In this document: in pieces, positions 28,002 through 37,465 of the stretch
Position numbering within the stretch: the first letter of the stretch is position 1
Layout: each line of letters starts with the position of its first letter
Assembly: GCF_041200145.1 (NCBI RefSeq)
Contig: NZ_CP165734.1
Location: 3,782,001 to 3,846,000 of the forward strand
Direction: 5' to 3'
From: Bradyrhizobium sp. LLZ17
Lineage (GTDB): Bacteria > Pseudomonadota > Alphaproteobacteria > Rhizobiales > Xanthobacteraceae
Length of the DNA: 64,000 bases
The notes under the pieces: model-generated
The model's input: the letters and a program-made list of their open reading frames with translations, nothing else
Told to the model about the DNA's origin: nothing
Database searches by the model: none
Position numbers and translations under genes: made by a program

Positions 28002-29381
28002 TCAACCCGCTATCCCGATCGCTCTTGAAGGACCGTGCCGGAGCGCTCGTCTGAGCTCGCCGAACTGGTTGAACATGACGATGAGAGCGATTATTCCGGC
28101 GCCAAGCTCTGCGAGCGCTTGACTGGCTAACAGTCCGTTAAAACCCGCTACCAGCGGGAATAACAGTACGGCTGGTATGAAGAGATACCCCTGCCTGGCC
28201 AAGGACACAATTGCACTGAGGCGCGCTCTCCCAAATGACTGAAGCATTGCCGTCACGAAACTCTGCACCCCAAACAGTCCAAAGAAGAGATGGAACACGA
28301 TGCAGGTCGAGACGGCAATTTCGGTGACGTTCTCGTTGTCGCTAAATAGGCTCACCAAAGGCCTCGCAAAAATCACAACGGCCGCAGAATACAGCACCGA
28401 GAATGCGATCGTCACGAAGAGCATGAACTTCGCAGCCTTCAATATACGAGCATAGTCGTGTGCGCCCCAACCGAACCCCAGGATAGCTTGAGCGCCAATA
28501 CAGAACCCGGTGATAGGCAGTGCACCGACCATCAAGATACGCACAGCTATTCCAACCGCGGCGATCGAATCATCGCCGAACGGCGCAGCAGCTGCGTACA
28601 ACAGCATAACGGCAATAGCAGACAGGATACTCGTCATTGTCGCCGGCGCGCCTACCAACGCGAGCTGCCTGATGCGATCTGCTCGCAATGATATGTGAGA
28701 TATCCTGACGAGAACTGTCCCGCCAAGCTTCGAAAAAAACGCGATATAGAGTCCAAAAGCAGCGATCTGGGATACCAGCGTTGCGAGGGCTGCGCCTCGC
28801 ACGCCGAAGTCAAGTAAGAATATGAAGACGGGATCAAGCACAGCGTTCAGTATAAACGCGATCATCATCGCCCACATGCTCAATCGTGTATAGCCCTCGG
28901 CTCTGACAATGAACCCGCTGACGGTATTTAGTAGCATCGGGGTGTACCCCAACAAAACCGTTCCCGCGTAGTCGAGCGCAACGGGCACGATGCTTGGGGT
29001 TGCTCCGAGCGTTGCGAATATCCCTGGCAGATTTGGAAGCACAGCGAGGGTAACTATAATACCGATCGGGGCGGTGAGCGCGAGTGCTGTACTTGCGCCT
29101 CGACTCGCTTCTAGGTACTCACGAGCGCCCAGATGACGAGATATGAACGACGCTGTTCCAACACCGATCCCCTGTCCGGCTGCGGCGAGCAGGACCACGA
29201 TCGGCAAGGTCATGCTAACAGCTGCGATCGCCTGCGCACCTAGGGCCCCGACAAAGATCGCGTTGACGACCTGCTGCAGCGCATGGATCGATAACCCAAC
29301 AACAGACGGAATGGCGAGCCGCAGGATAAGACCCAAGAGATTCTGGTCCGTTAGATCGACGTGCTGTTTTTTCTTTGGCAT
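28002..29381 (-). CDS. MATE-family efflux transporter
   Basis: 459 residues from the ATG at 29381 (MPKKKQHVDLTDQN); the frame extends 42 codons further to a TTG at 29507 but that part does not look like the family. About 12 membrane helices in two repeats are seen, beginning LGLILRLAIPSVVGLSIHAL, and each half carries the usual polar first helix. MATE proteins export cationic compounds, flavonoid-like molecules or organic acids with H+ or Na+. The reading frame is intact. No regulator is adjacent. Export of plant-derived compounds is a guess from context only. Confidence 0.9.
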   Translation of the reverse strand: MPKKKQHVDLTDQNLLGLILRLAIPSVVGLSIHALQQVVNAIFVGALGAQAIAAVSMTLPIVVLLAAAGQGIGVGTASFISRHLGAREYLEASRGASTALALTAPIGIIVTLAVLPNLPGIFATLGATPSIVPVALDYAGTVLLGYTPMLLNTVSGFIVRAEGYTRLSMWAMMIAFILNAVLDPVFIFLLDFGVRGAALATLVSQIAAFGLYIAFFSKLGGTVLVRISHISLRADRIRQLALVGAPATMTSILSAIAVMLLYAAAAPFGDDSIAAVGIAVRILMVGALPITGFCIGAQAILGFGWGAHDYARILKAAKFMLFVTIAFSVLYSAAVVIFARPLVSLFSDNENVTEIAVSTCIVFHLFFGLFGVQSFVTAMLQSFGRARLSAIVSLARQGYLFIPAVLLFPLVAGFNGLLASQALAELGAGIIALIVMFNQFGELRRALRHGPSRAIGIAG

Positions 29382-29820
29382 CACATTGCGCTCGCTGTCG
29401 ATTGCGAATTCCGCATCCGGCTCATTCACGACGAAGGTGTCTCTAGGTTTTCCAAATTCGCCGATGGCGTACTCAGCGCAATCCTCTCCGGATCTGCTCT
29501 TCACCAAAGCTGATTTTTTGCCTGGTCGATTTTCCTATGCATACGCCTCCCATCAGTCGTAGCCTTCCGCGCCTCTGAAGAACGCGGATCCCGACTGAGG
29601 TGCTCGTGGGTAGCCACCCAGGTTCTGACAGTGCCGTTCCGCCCTTTTATTAGGCCTCGTGCCGGTTGCGTTCACTTCTATCGATGATGATCGATGGGGG
29701 AACGCGGCCGGACCCTAGGGCCTCAAGTTGGTTTTGGCATCTACCGGATCTTGTAGTAGACGCTCCATCGTCTGCATGGCACACGTAATGAACGTGCTCA
29801 GAACCACTTTTGCCATTCGA

Positions 29821-29849
29821 CGATGTCGTGCAATCTTTGCACGACATCG
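29821..29849. repeat. 29-base perfect inverted repeat
   Basis: Two 13-base arms (CGATGTCGTGCAA and its complement) with a TCT loop. It lies at the 5' end of the queE remnant. There is no T run on either side, so a simple terminator is unlikely. It may be a regulator site, or a small inverted duplication made when queE was truncated. Confidence 0.6.
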
Positions 29850-30158
29850 GGTCCTCGTCGCGATAGACGAACAGCAGGCTGCCGGTCCCGGCCAGCGTGG
29901 TGACTGGATTTGCGTCAGCAAATCGCGCCGCGTAGGCCGTCACTCGCGGACACGAACTGAAAATTCGTGTGGCCGCAGCCGGCAGCCTGCCAGACCGGTC
30001 GATGAGAGTGGCTTGGACAATTTCTGCTTCGACCGACAGACCGCCCTGACGCCGTCGAGCGGCGGGCCATCGCGTACTGCCTGGCTCAGCCGAAATGGCG
30101 ACTCAGCGTGCAGTTCCACAAACACTCGGTATCACATGAAGATATCCCAAGCATTTAA
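29840..30158 (+). pseudogene. queE: queE (7-carboxy-7-deazaguanine synthase), truncated and frameshifted
   Basis: Pieces of the C-terminal part of the radical-SAM enzyme QueE are read across frames: VLVAIDEQQ, GDWICVS, RGHELKIRVAAAGSLPDR, LDNF, then RPDAVERRAIAYCLAQPKWR with LSVQFHK to a stop at 30156-30158. The N-terminal half with the cluster-binding cysteines is missing. In intact genomes queE makes the precursor of preQ0 from the QueD product. The remnant overlaps the start of the intact queD by 23 bases, showing the former gene order queE-queD. Confidence 0.75.
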
Positions 30159-30498
30159 GTTCGAGGCAGCGCACCGACTTCCAAACGTCGCGCAGACACA
30201 TCGCTGTCATCGGATGCATGGTCATTCCTATCGGATCGAGGTCGTGCTGAACGGGGCCGTCGATCCGCACACCGGATCCGTAATGGATTTCTTCAACATG
30301 GAGGAAGCGTTCGGCCTTCTTATAAAGAAGCTCGATCACCAGTACCTGAACGAAGTCCCGGGACTGGAAAATCCGACGGCGGAAAATATCGCCATCTGGA
30401 TCTGGGAGCACGCGAAACCGCACCTCGCCCAACTCTCGAGCGTGAGGGTGTACGAGACGACCGATAGTTGGGCGGAATATGACGGACCCGATCGCTGA
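30136..30498 (+). CDS. queD: 6-carboxytetrahydropterin synthase
   Basis: 120 residues starting MKISQAFKFEAAHRLP. QueD converts 7,8-dihydroneopterin triphosphate to 6-carboxy-tetrahydropterin, the first committed step to preQ0 and queuosine; it is a cytosolic zinc enzyme. Visible features: the zinc His in EAAHRLP, CHRMHGHSYRIEV with the catalytic Cys and two zinc His, GSVMDFFNMEEAFG, LDHQYLNEV with the catalytic Asp-His, NPTAENIAIWIWEH, and the C-terminal VRVYETTDSWAEY. Length and motifs are complete. Its natural partner queE is broken just upstream, so it depends on a second queE elsewhere or has no present role. Confidence 0.93.
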   Translation: MKISQAFKFEAAHRLPNVAQTHRCHRMHGHSYRIEVVLNGAVDPHTGSVMDFFNMEEAFGLLIKKLDHQYLNEVPGLENPTAENIAIWIWEHAKPHLAQLSSVRVYETTDSWAEYDGPDR

Positions 30499-31843
30499 CT
30501 TCAGCGCTCATTTGGGCCTATGTCGATGCGGCGTGCCTGTCGTTCTTCGGCTCAGAAGCGGACTTGCTCGATCTGCGATTCGGCTCTTCATCCGCCTCGC
30601 CCGCGGCGATTTCCGCGCTCACGGAAGACCCCTTGGGTCTGACGGGAGATCAGAGGACAGCGCCCGGTTTGGCTATGAGGACACCCATCACCTGACGGCA
30701 TTCGAAAAGCTTCCGGCCAAACGATTCGGAATCCCGCGTTGGCTAACCGCCGGAACGATCTGAGGGGATTTGTCCTCAGGAGCGAATTCGATGATTGTAC
30801 CGGCGAGACGACCCGTCATCCCGGACGCTACGCGGCTGGGCGACTTGGTGCTGCAGCAGGTCGGCGCTAGCCGCCAATGCGAGGAGCACGGGTGCATGCA
30901 GGATCGCGCGACCCGCACGTCCGCGAGCGTGCCATACACATCGCCGTCAATACCCCCCGTTCGACACTTCGGCGGGCGAAGCCTCAATTGAAGCTGGCGA
31001 GGTGCTGGACTCGAGCGTCCGCGCTGACTGGTCACGGATGCGTCCCTTGGCCGACTGGTTATTTCCACCCAGCCGATAGCTGCGGACGTAAACCGGGCAA
31101 ACAGCTGTCCATACGAACCGATGCCTCGCCCCGCCGCATCCGATAGAGTGCAGTCAGGCCCGCACCGATCGCGGGTTCATCCCGGGAACATCCGATCCCC
31201 AAACCTTAGCCAAAATGGCGGCCGCGCTCGAGCAATCGCCGGACTTCGCGTCTTGCGCCGGCTCGTGTCGCGCCCAGAATTCGCGGGGATTGAATTTCTT
31301 GGGAACTATCCTAGGCCTGCAGCAAATCAGCGGTCCATTTTCAGACAGCAATGCAGCGCGGTCAGGAAGTGAATAATTCTCCATCAAGAACCAATTGAAA
31401 AATGGGTACGCCACTCATTGGGGGAACATGGACTCTGTCCCTGTCACGGGCGAGGTCAGTCTTGCGAGTTATGCTGCCGTGATCTCCGGCAAATCACGTG
31501 GCGGTGGGCCCGCTCGGTAACAACAGCATCCGCCTGTCGGAGCAGAAACGGATCCGCGACGCGCTCTTCGCCGAACACATGATACCCCCCAAGCTTCGCA
31601 CCACCGGCTTGAAGGTCCGGACGCGCAAGGCAACGTGAACCCCTCCCAGGCATCCGTCGGTGGTCGCGATGTAGTCCTTCACCTCGGGCAAGCAGTAGAT
31701 GAGACGAAGCGCAGCAGCCGCGGATCATCCTTCCTGTCCGCCCCATGAACTGCAGGCACCCAGTGCGATCAAGTTACCGCGGTCGGCGAGCAGCGCCCCC
31801 ACGCTAGCGGAGCGATCGAGCAAACCCGGGTTGATCGTTACGG
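30499..31843. other. 1.3 kb without a supportable gene
   Basis: Frames of 60-126 codons occur on both strands. One minus-strand stretch near 31690-31500 (LPEVKDYIATTDGCLGGVHV) and one plus-strand stretch just after queD (LSFFGSEADLLDLRFG) read like protein, but I cannot name a family. Likely decayed genes. Confidence 0.35.
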
Positions 31844-34800
31844 TTATCGCTTGGCCAGGTGGACATCGGATGCTCCGACGAAGGCGAGCTCGGCGGCGTT
31901 CTGGACGTGATCGGAACTCGCGTCGGCGCGGTGATCCGACGCGATCGCGACATAGAGCGCCGGCAGCACGAAAAGCGTGAACAGCGTGCCGATGGACATA
32001 CCCGCGACGACCACGAGCCCGATCGAGAAGCGGCTCGCGGCGCCAGCACCCGTTGCGGTCAACAAGGGTAAGAGGCCCGTGACCATCGCCGCGGTGGTCA
32101 TCAAGATTGGACGGAGGCGGACGCGCGCCGCCATCTCGATCGCCGAGCGGGGATCGAGTCTCTCCTTGATCTGCAGCTCATTGGCGAACTGGACCATCAG
32201 AATACCGTGCTTGGATATCAGCCCGGCCAATGTCAACAGTCCGATTTGGGTGTAGATGTTCATAGTCGCCAAGCCAAAGAATAGCGGGATTAAGGCGCCG
32301 GCGATTGCCATGGGAACGCTGAACATGATGATGAGGGGATCGCGCAGACTTTCGAACTGCGCCGCAAGCACCAAGAAAATGACGATGAGTGCAAACGCAA
32401 AGGTGATAACCAGTTTGTTACCCTCCTGCACATATTGACGGGCGTCCCCGAGGAAGTCGTGGCTGAACTCTGCGGGCAGTTTCATTGCCTCGCCCTCGAG
32501 GAAGTCCACAGCCTGACCGATCGTGACGCCGGGCATCGGTACGGCTTGGAAGGTCGCGGAGTTGAGCTGGTTGTAGTGGGTGAGTGCGTTCGGATCGGTC
32601 GCAGTCTCGATGGAGACCACGGTCGATAGCGGCAGCATCGAGCCCGCCGCAGTCTTGACATAATAGCCCCCAAGTGATTCCGGCGTCAGGCGCTTCTCGC
32701 GCGGCACCTGCGGGATCACTTCGTAGGAGCGGCCCTGCAGGTTGAAACGATTGACGTAGTTTCCGCCAAGGAGGGTCGCGAGCGCGCTACCGACGTTCTG
32801 CATGGTGATGCCAAGGTCGCTCGCCTTGGATCGATCGACCTTGATCCGCACCCCCGGCTGGTTGAACTCAAGGTCAGAGTCGCTGACCATGAACAGACCG
32901 CTCTTGCGCGCGGCATCCTTCAGATTCGACATCTGCTCGTAGATGTACTGGAAACCGAGCGTCGACTTGATCACCATCTGCGCTGGTAAGCCACCCGAAC
33001 CGCCCGGAAGCGGCGGCAAGCTAAAGGCAAATGCGTTGATGCCTTCGAGTTTGGACAGCTCGGCCTGGACCAGCGATTTCAGCGCGATCGATGAGCGCTT
33101 CCGCTCGGCCCAAGGCTTAAGCAACATCCCGGCCATGCCGCCCTGCGGACCGCTGATGCCGTTCAGCACGAAGCGAAAATCCGTCTCGGGAAACTTCTGG
33201 AGTGCCTTGTCGAGCTTGGCGCCGTAATAATCCAGGTAATCAATATTGGCGTATTTCGGCGCTTTTGTCAGTGCGAATACGATGCCCTGATCCTCCTCGG
33301 GTGCGAGTTCCTTGGAAGTATGCATATAGAGAAAGGCGACGAGGCCCAGCATGGTCAGCGCAAACAGCCCGGTAACCGCGCGATAGTCGAGCGAGCGGTC
33401 GAGCTTGCGGCCGTACCAGCGCGTCATGGCGCTGAACACACGAGTCACAAACTTTGCAAACCGCCCCTCTTCAGCGCTCTTCAGGAAGACCGCGCACATC
33501 ATGGGCGACAGCGTCAGCGCGATCACGCCCGACACGATCACCGAACCGGCCAGTGTAAACGCGAATTCGCGGAACAGCGCGCCGGTGATGCCACCGAGAA
33601 AGCCGATGGGGGCGTACACGGCGGCCAACGTAATCGTCATGGAGACGACGGGGCCGACGATCTCGCCCGCGCCATTCGTAGCGGCCTGCGCGGGCGACGC
33701 ACCTTCTTCCATATGGCGATGAACGTTCTCCACCACGACGATTGCGTCGTCGACCACGAGACCGATCGCAAGCACCATCGCAAGGAGGGTCAGCAGATTG
33801 AATGAGAACCCCAGCGCCAGCATCATGCTGTAGACGCCAATAATGGACAGCGGAATGGTGACGACGGGAATGATGACAGACCGCGGCGAGGCCAGGAACA
33901 GGAAGATCACCAATACCACGATCGCGACGGCCTCAAGGAGCGTCTTCTCCACCTCGTCGATCGATGATTGGATGAACTTGGTGGAGTCGTAGGCCACTTC
34001 CATCTTCAGCGATGGCGGCAGGCTGCGCTTCATTTCTGGAAGCAGTGCCCGAACGCCTTGCACTATGGTCAGTGGATTGCCTTGTGGGCTCGCCTGCACG
34101 GCGACGAAGATCGCGTGTTCGCCGTTCATCGCGACGCTGGCGTTTGTGCTCTGCGCCGCAAGCTCCACTGTCGCAATGTCCTCCATGCGCACAAAGCCGC
34201 CGTCATTGGCTTTGACGATCATACGCTTGAAGTCATCAACACTCCGCAGATCAGTGTTGACCGTGACGTCGGAGAGAGTGAAATAGCCCTTAGTCTGGCC
34301 GGCCGCAGCCTGGAAGTTGTTGGCCGCGATTGCAGCCGAAACATCAGCTGGCGACACGCCGTGGCCCGCCATTCTCGCGGGATCGAGCCATAACCGCATC
34401 GCAAAACTCTGGCCGCCCAGGATGTCTGCCGCTGCGACGCCATCTACAGTTGACATAACCGGTTGCACCACGCGCGAGAGATAGTCGGAGATTGCGCTGG
34501 CCGTCAGTTTTTCGCTGGAGAAGGCGATATACATGACAGCTGTGGTCTGACCGGCAGATTTGGTGACGACTGGATCGTTCGATTCTTTAGGGATTAAATA
34601 TTTGACCGAGTTGACCTTGGAGAGCACTTCAGTGAGCGCCTCGTTGGGATCGAAATTGAGCTTGATATAGACCTGGATGGTCGAGGTACCCAGCACCGAG
34701 GAGGACGTAATGTAATCAACGCCTTCGGCCGAACCGAGCGCTTGCTCAAGGGGCGTGGTGATGAACCCCTGGATCATGTCGGCGGAGGCGCCAGGATAAG

Positions 34801-34948
34801 AGGTTGTGATATTGACGACCGTGTTGGTCAGCTTAGGATACTGCCGGATTGGCAAAACGGTGGCCGCGCCAACGCCGGTCAGCAGGATCAGGAGACTGAC
34901 GACGATAGACAATATCGGACGTTTGATGAAGAGCTCGGTAAATGCCAT
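31844..34948 (-). CDS. RND multidrug efflux permease (HAE1, AcrB/MexB-like)
   Basis: 1034 residues from the ATG at 34948 (MAFTELFIKRPILS), which matches the usual start of the family; an in-frame TTG at 34966 is the alternative. The architecture is normal: first helix, a large periplasmic loop, helices 2-6 including GLVVDDAIVVVENVHRHMEE with the paired Asp of the proton relay on helix 4, then the second repeat with GLISKHGILMVQFANEL and a final helix block. It pumps toxic or signalling compounds out of the cell together with a membrane-fusion protein and an outer-membrane channel. Neither partner is adjacent: upstream there is only a decayed methyltransferase and an intron remnant, so it may use partners encoded elsewhere. 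The reading frame is intact. Confidence 0.92.
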   Translation of the reverse strand: MAFTELFIKRPILSIVVSLLILLTGVGAATVLPIRQYPKLTNTVVNITTSYPGASADMIQGFITTPLEQALGSAEGVDYITSSSVLGTSTIQVYIKLNFDPNEALTEVLSKVNSVKYLIPKESNDPVVTKSAGQTTAVMYIAFSSEKLTASAISDYLSRVVQPVMSTVDGVAAADILGGQSFAMRLWLDPARMAGHGVSPADVSAAIAANNFQAAAGQTKGYFTLSDVTVNTDLRSVDDFKRMIVKANDGGFVRMEDIATVELAAQSTNASVAMNGEHAIFVAVQASPQGNPLTIVQGVRALLPEMKRSLPPSLKMEVAYDSTKFIQSSIDEVEKTLLEAVAIVVLVIFLFLASPRSVIIPVVTIPLSIIGVYSMMLALGFSFNLLTLLAMVLAIGLVVDDAIVVVENVHRHMEEGASPAQAATNGAGEIVGPVVSMTITLAAVYAPIGFLGGITGALFREFAFTLAGSVIVSGVIALTLSPMMCAVFLKSAEEGRFAKFVTRVFSAMTRWYGRKLDRSLDYRAVTGLFALTMLGLVAFLYMHTSKELAPEEDQGIVFALTKAPKYANIDYLDYYGAKLDKALQKFPETDFRFVLNGISGPQGGMAGMLLKPWAERKRSSIALKSLVQAELSKLEGINAFAFSLPPLPGGSGGLPAQMVIKSTLGFQYIYEQMSNLKDAARKSGLFMVSDSDLEFNQPGVRIKVDRSKASDLGITMQNVGSALATLLGGNYVNRFNLQGRSYEVIPQVPREKRLTPESLGGYYVKTAAGSMLPLSTVVSIETATDPNALTHYNQLNSATFQAVPMPGVTIGQAVDFLEGEAMKLPAEFSHDFLGDARQYVQEGNKLVITFAFALIVIFLVLAAQFESLRDPLIIMFSVPMAIAGALIPLFFGLATMNIYTQIGLLTLAGLISKHGILMVQFANELQIKERLDPRSAIEMAARVRLRPILMTTAAMVTGLLPLLTATGAGAASRFSIGLVVVAGMSIGTLFTLFVLPALYVAIASDHRADASSDHVQNAAELAFVGASDVHLAKR

Positions 34949-35029
34949 CGCGACGCTCGCATTCAAGAGACTGACGCAAATTCGCCAGTAAGCCAGGCTA
35001 CAGCAACAGTCATCAACGCGGCGACTGTG

Positions 35030-35258
35030 GCTAGGGGCACCTTCTCAGGGTAGAGCCCATGTTTCTCTTAAGCTAGCAACCGCCCCGGGGGGCCGGCTCG
35101 AAGCAGTAGAGCTGAGCCTCTGGGCAAAGCCGCAGACAAGCTCAAGTGTCAGCTCCGTCGTAGCAGCCGATGTCCAGGATCACTGGGTCTTGCTTCTGGA
35201 GGAAGCACACAATGTGCTGATGGACCTCCAACGCGGAAGTGGGCTCACGTATTTCCAT
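35030..35258 (-). pseudogene. FkbM-type methyltransferase, 5' fragment
   Basis: From an ATG at 35258 the minus strand reads SALEVHQHIVCFLQKQDPVI, then LDIGCYDGADT to a stop. After a frame change comes LRLCPEAQLYCFEPAP. This is motif I and post-I of an SAM-dependent methyltransferase of the FkbM kind. The rest of the gene is missing. Rhizobial islands carry such genes for glycan or lipid methylation, but this copy is dead. Confidence 0.65.
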
Positions 35259-35307
35259 TTAACCTCGTCCCACGCCTCAATGGCAGCAATGCCTTGCAGC
35301 ACACTTA

Positions 35308-36457
35308 TCAACTCAGCTTAGGATTTCGCGCCGCCCCACCGTTCGGACGATCCAGCTTCGACGCTGAAACTACAGACAAGCCGACGGGCAGCTCAACTCT
35401 ACAGAGGTAAGCGGGCGATATAGAACGGGTTGCAGAACCTATACCAACGTTTGTCGACGCGCGACGCCCGCATGAACCGCGCGAGACTTGTGATGTTGCT
35501 CGAGAGCACAGGCGTTTCCCTTCGGTCTTGGCTTCACGATGAACCGGCCATCTCGGGTCCGCCCGCAACAGTAAGTGAACCCCAGGAAGGCGAAGGTGTC
35601 GGCCACCGCTCGCCACGCGGCTGACGCGGGAGGGCCGCGAACCGCGCCAAACTCGATCAACCGGGTTTTGTCCGCATGGAGCGTCGGCCAGTCGCGCCTT
35701 GAGGGCCAAGAGCATTTCCTGGGCATCTGCGTTGCTCTCGAAGCCGATGACGACGTCGTCCGCAAAGCGCACGGTCACAACGCGAGCGCGTGCATGGCGA
35801 CCACTCCAGTGGTCGACCCAGAGATCGAGGATGCAATGCAGGAAGATGTTGGAAAGGAGCGGACTGATCCTGCCCTTTGCGGCGTGTGTCTTGCTTCTAG
35901 CCGCTCTCAAGAACGCCAGCTCGCAGCCGCAGCTCGATGAGCTGCAGGATACGAGGATCGGCAATCCTGTGCGCCACCATCCGCAGCAGCCACTCGTGGT
36001 CGACCGAATCGAAGACACTGGATATGTCCTCATAGCCGGATGAAGGGCATCAAGCTCCATCTGAGGATTCCGCGCGGCCGGAAGCCGTAGGCCCGAGGAA
36101 TTCGACCTCATAGGCGGCGCCCAACACCTCGGCGACCGCGTTTTGGACGATCTTGTCCTCTAGCGGCCGGCACACCGAGAGGCTGCCTACCCCCGTCGGC
36201 TTGGGGACGTAGACGCGCCGCACCGGCTGTAGCCGGTAGGGACAGTGTGGACCGTGCGCAGAGATCGCGGATTGATCCGTGAGCCCCTCTTCGTACTTTG
36301 CCTCCGTTATCCCGCCGACCTCCGCGCCGGCCTGCCGGCTTTTGTCGTCGAAACGCCCGAAGCAGAGCGTCTTTGTCGATGTGGTGCAGCAAGGCTGTGA
36401 ACCGGTTTGGACATATGGTCGGCATGTTCCCCAACGAGGAGGCATGGTTCGCCTCAT
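35308..36457 (-). pseudogene. Group II intron reverse transcriptase/maturase, decayed
   Basis: The 5' part near 36430-36110 reads LHHIDKDALLRAF, KYEEGLTDQ, YRLQPVRRVYVPKPTG, then LEDKIVQNAVAEVLGAAYEV. The core is read in another frame as KGRISPLLSNIFLHCILDLW and VVTVRFADDVVIGFESNADA, which holds the catalytic FADD, followed by TFAFLGFTYCCGRTRDGRFI from a third frame. These are the conserved blocks of bacterial group II intron-encoded proteins. Several frameshifts make it inactive; the intron RNA ends were not located. Confidence 0.85.
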
Positions 36458-36878
36458 TGGAGCGGTCCTGCTCGAACAGAACGATGAATGGGCCGTCCAG
36501 CGTGCCCGTTACATGACACTGGAAACCATCGCGCCTTTGAGCGATGATTCGAGCGTCAGCCTTCCGGCCGCCAGCTGACCGGCCCGGCTCTCTTGCCGGC
36601 GAATCGGTTGCCCGAGCGCCAGTTACAGCATGCTGAGAAACACGAGTATTTCTGACAGTGCTTTTCGCGCCCTACTGCGGAGCTCACGAAGACGCGATTG
36701 CTGGCTCTTGGAGCCTCGACGCAAGAGCGATCGAACAAGCGGAATAAGAAAAGACCCAATCATCGAAGGGTCCTTGGGCTCGGACCACCGCGTCTGGGCT
36801 GAACGTTACAGTTCGCCGGGGCTCTGCGGCAGTGACTACAATCTTTGGGGAACCGAGGACGGCTCCTACGCACCGGGC
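36458..36878. other. No gene supported
   Basis: Lies between the intron-protein remnant and the hexanucleotide repeat. It could include intron RNA, but I could not define domain V. Confidence 0.3.
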
Positions 36879-36962
36879 ACCCGCACCCGCACCCGCAGCC
36901 GCACCCGCACCCGCACCCGCACCCGCACCCGCACCCGCACCCGCACCCGCACCCGCACCCGC
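36879..36962 (+). repeat. Hexanucleotide tandem repeat, 14 units of ACCCGC
   Basis: 84 bases made of 14 six-base units; the fourth unit is AGCCGC and all others are identical. A plus-strand frame opened by GTG at 36832 reads through it as an Ala-Pro repeat and continues into a proline-rich stretch and a hydrophobic stretch (FTPLCLAFLLW) to 37119. Whether that frame is translated is unknown. Confidence 0.9.
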
Positions 36963-37201
36963 TAACAAACTTACGCCGCCGCCACCCGCAAGTATTTTTA
37001 CTCCGCTTTGCTTAGCATTTCTGCTCTGGACTACGCGCCTCATCGCCAGGAGTGCCCTCACGCACGCTGCGGCACTTGACGAATTTCATTTTCATTCGAC
37101 GCTGCCGAAGTCAGCATGAGGGAAGCGTTGCGAGTAATCGCTGCGGCTTGGCCGTAGCGCAGCGCGGAAATTTACGCTAGCTTCCGCTCGCGAGTTTGCA
37201 A

Positions 37202-37465
37202 ATGCCTACCCGCATCCGATCTTTCCGAAGACAACGAGCGACCATTCGACCGCTTGCCCCCTCCCATCCTCGGAGCTGGGATAATCCGGACAATGAGGAA
37301 ATCTGGTTTGAGTTGGCGCGCGCCATCGGACGTCAGATCGCACGGGATGAAAATCATGGCTCGGGGCAGCCGATAGAGGACCGGCATGACGACACCGTCA
37401 TCGAAGAAAACGGCCGTAATATACGCGCGCTATTCGAGCGACATGCAAAAGGCGAGCTCGATTGA
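37202..37465 (+). CDS. Small hypothetical protein overlapping the recombinase gene
   Basis: 87 residues from the ATG at 37202 (MPTRIRSFRRQRA). The middle reads DNPDNEEIWFELARAIGRQI, an acidic helical segment that looks like a real protein. It overlaps the first 80 bases of the serine recombinase gene in another frame, suggesting translational coupling. A natural guess is a recombination directionality factor or an accessory protein for the recombinase, since those are small, helical and encoded next to the integrase, but there is no motif proof. Confidence 0.5.
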   Translation: MPTRIRSFRRQRATIRPLAPSHPRSWDNPDNEEIWFELARAIGRQIARDENHGSGQPIEDRHDDTVIEENGRNIRALFERHAKGELD

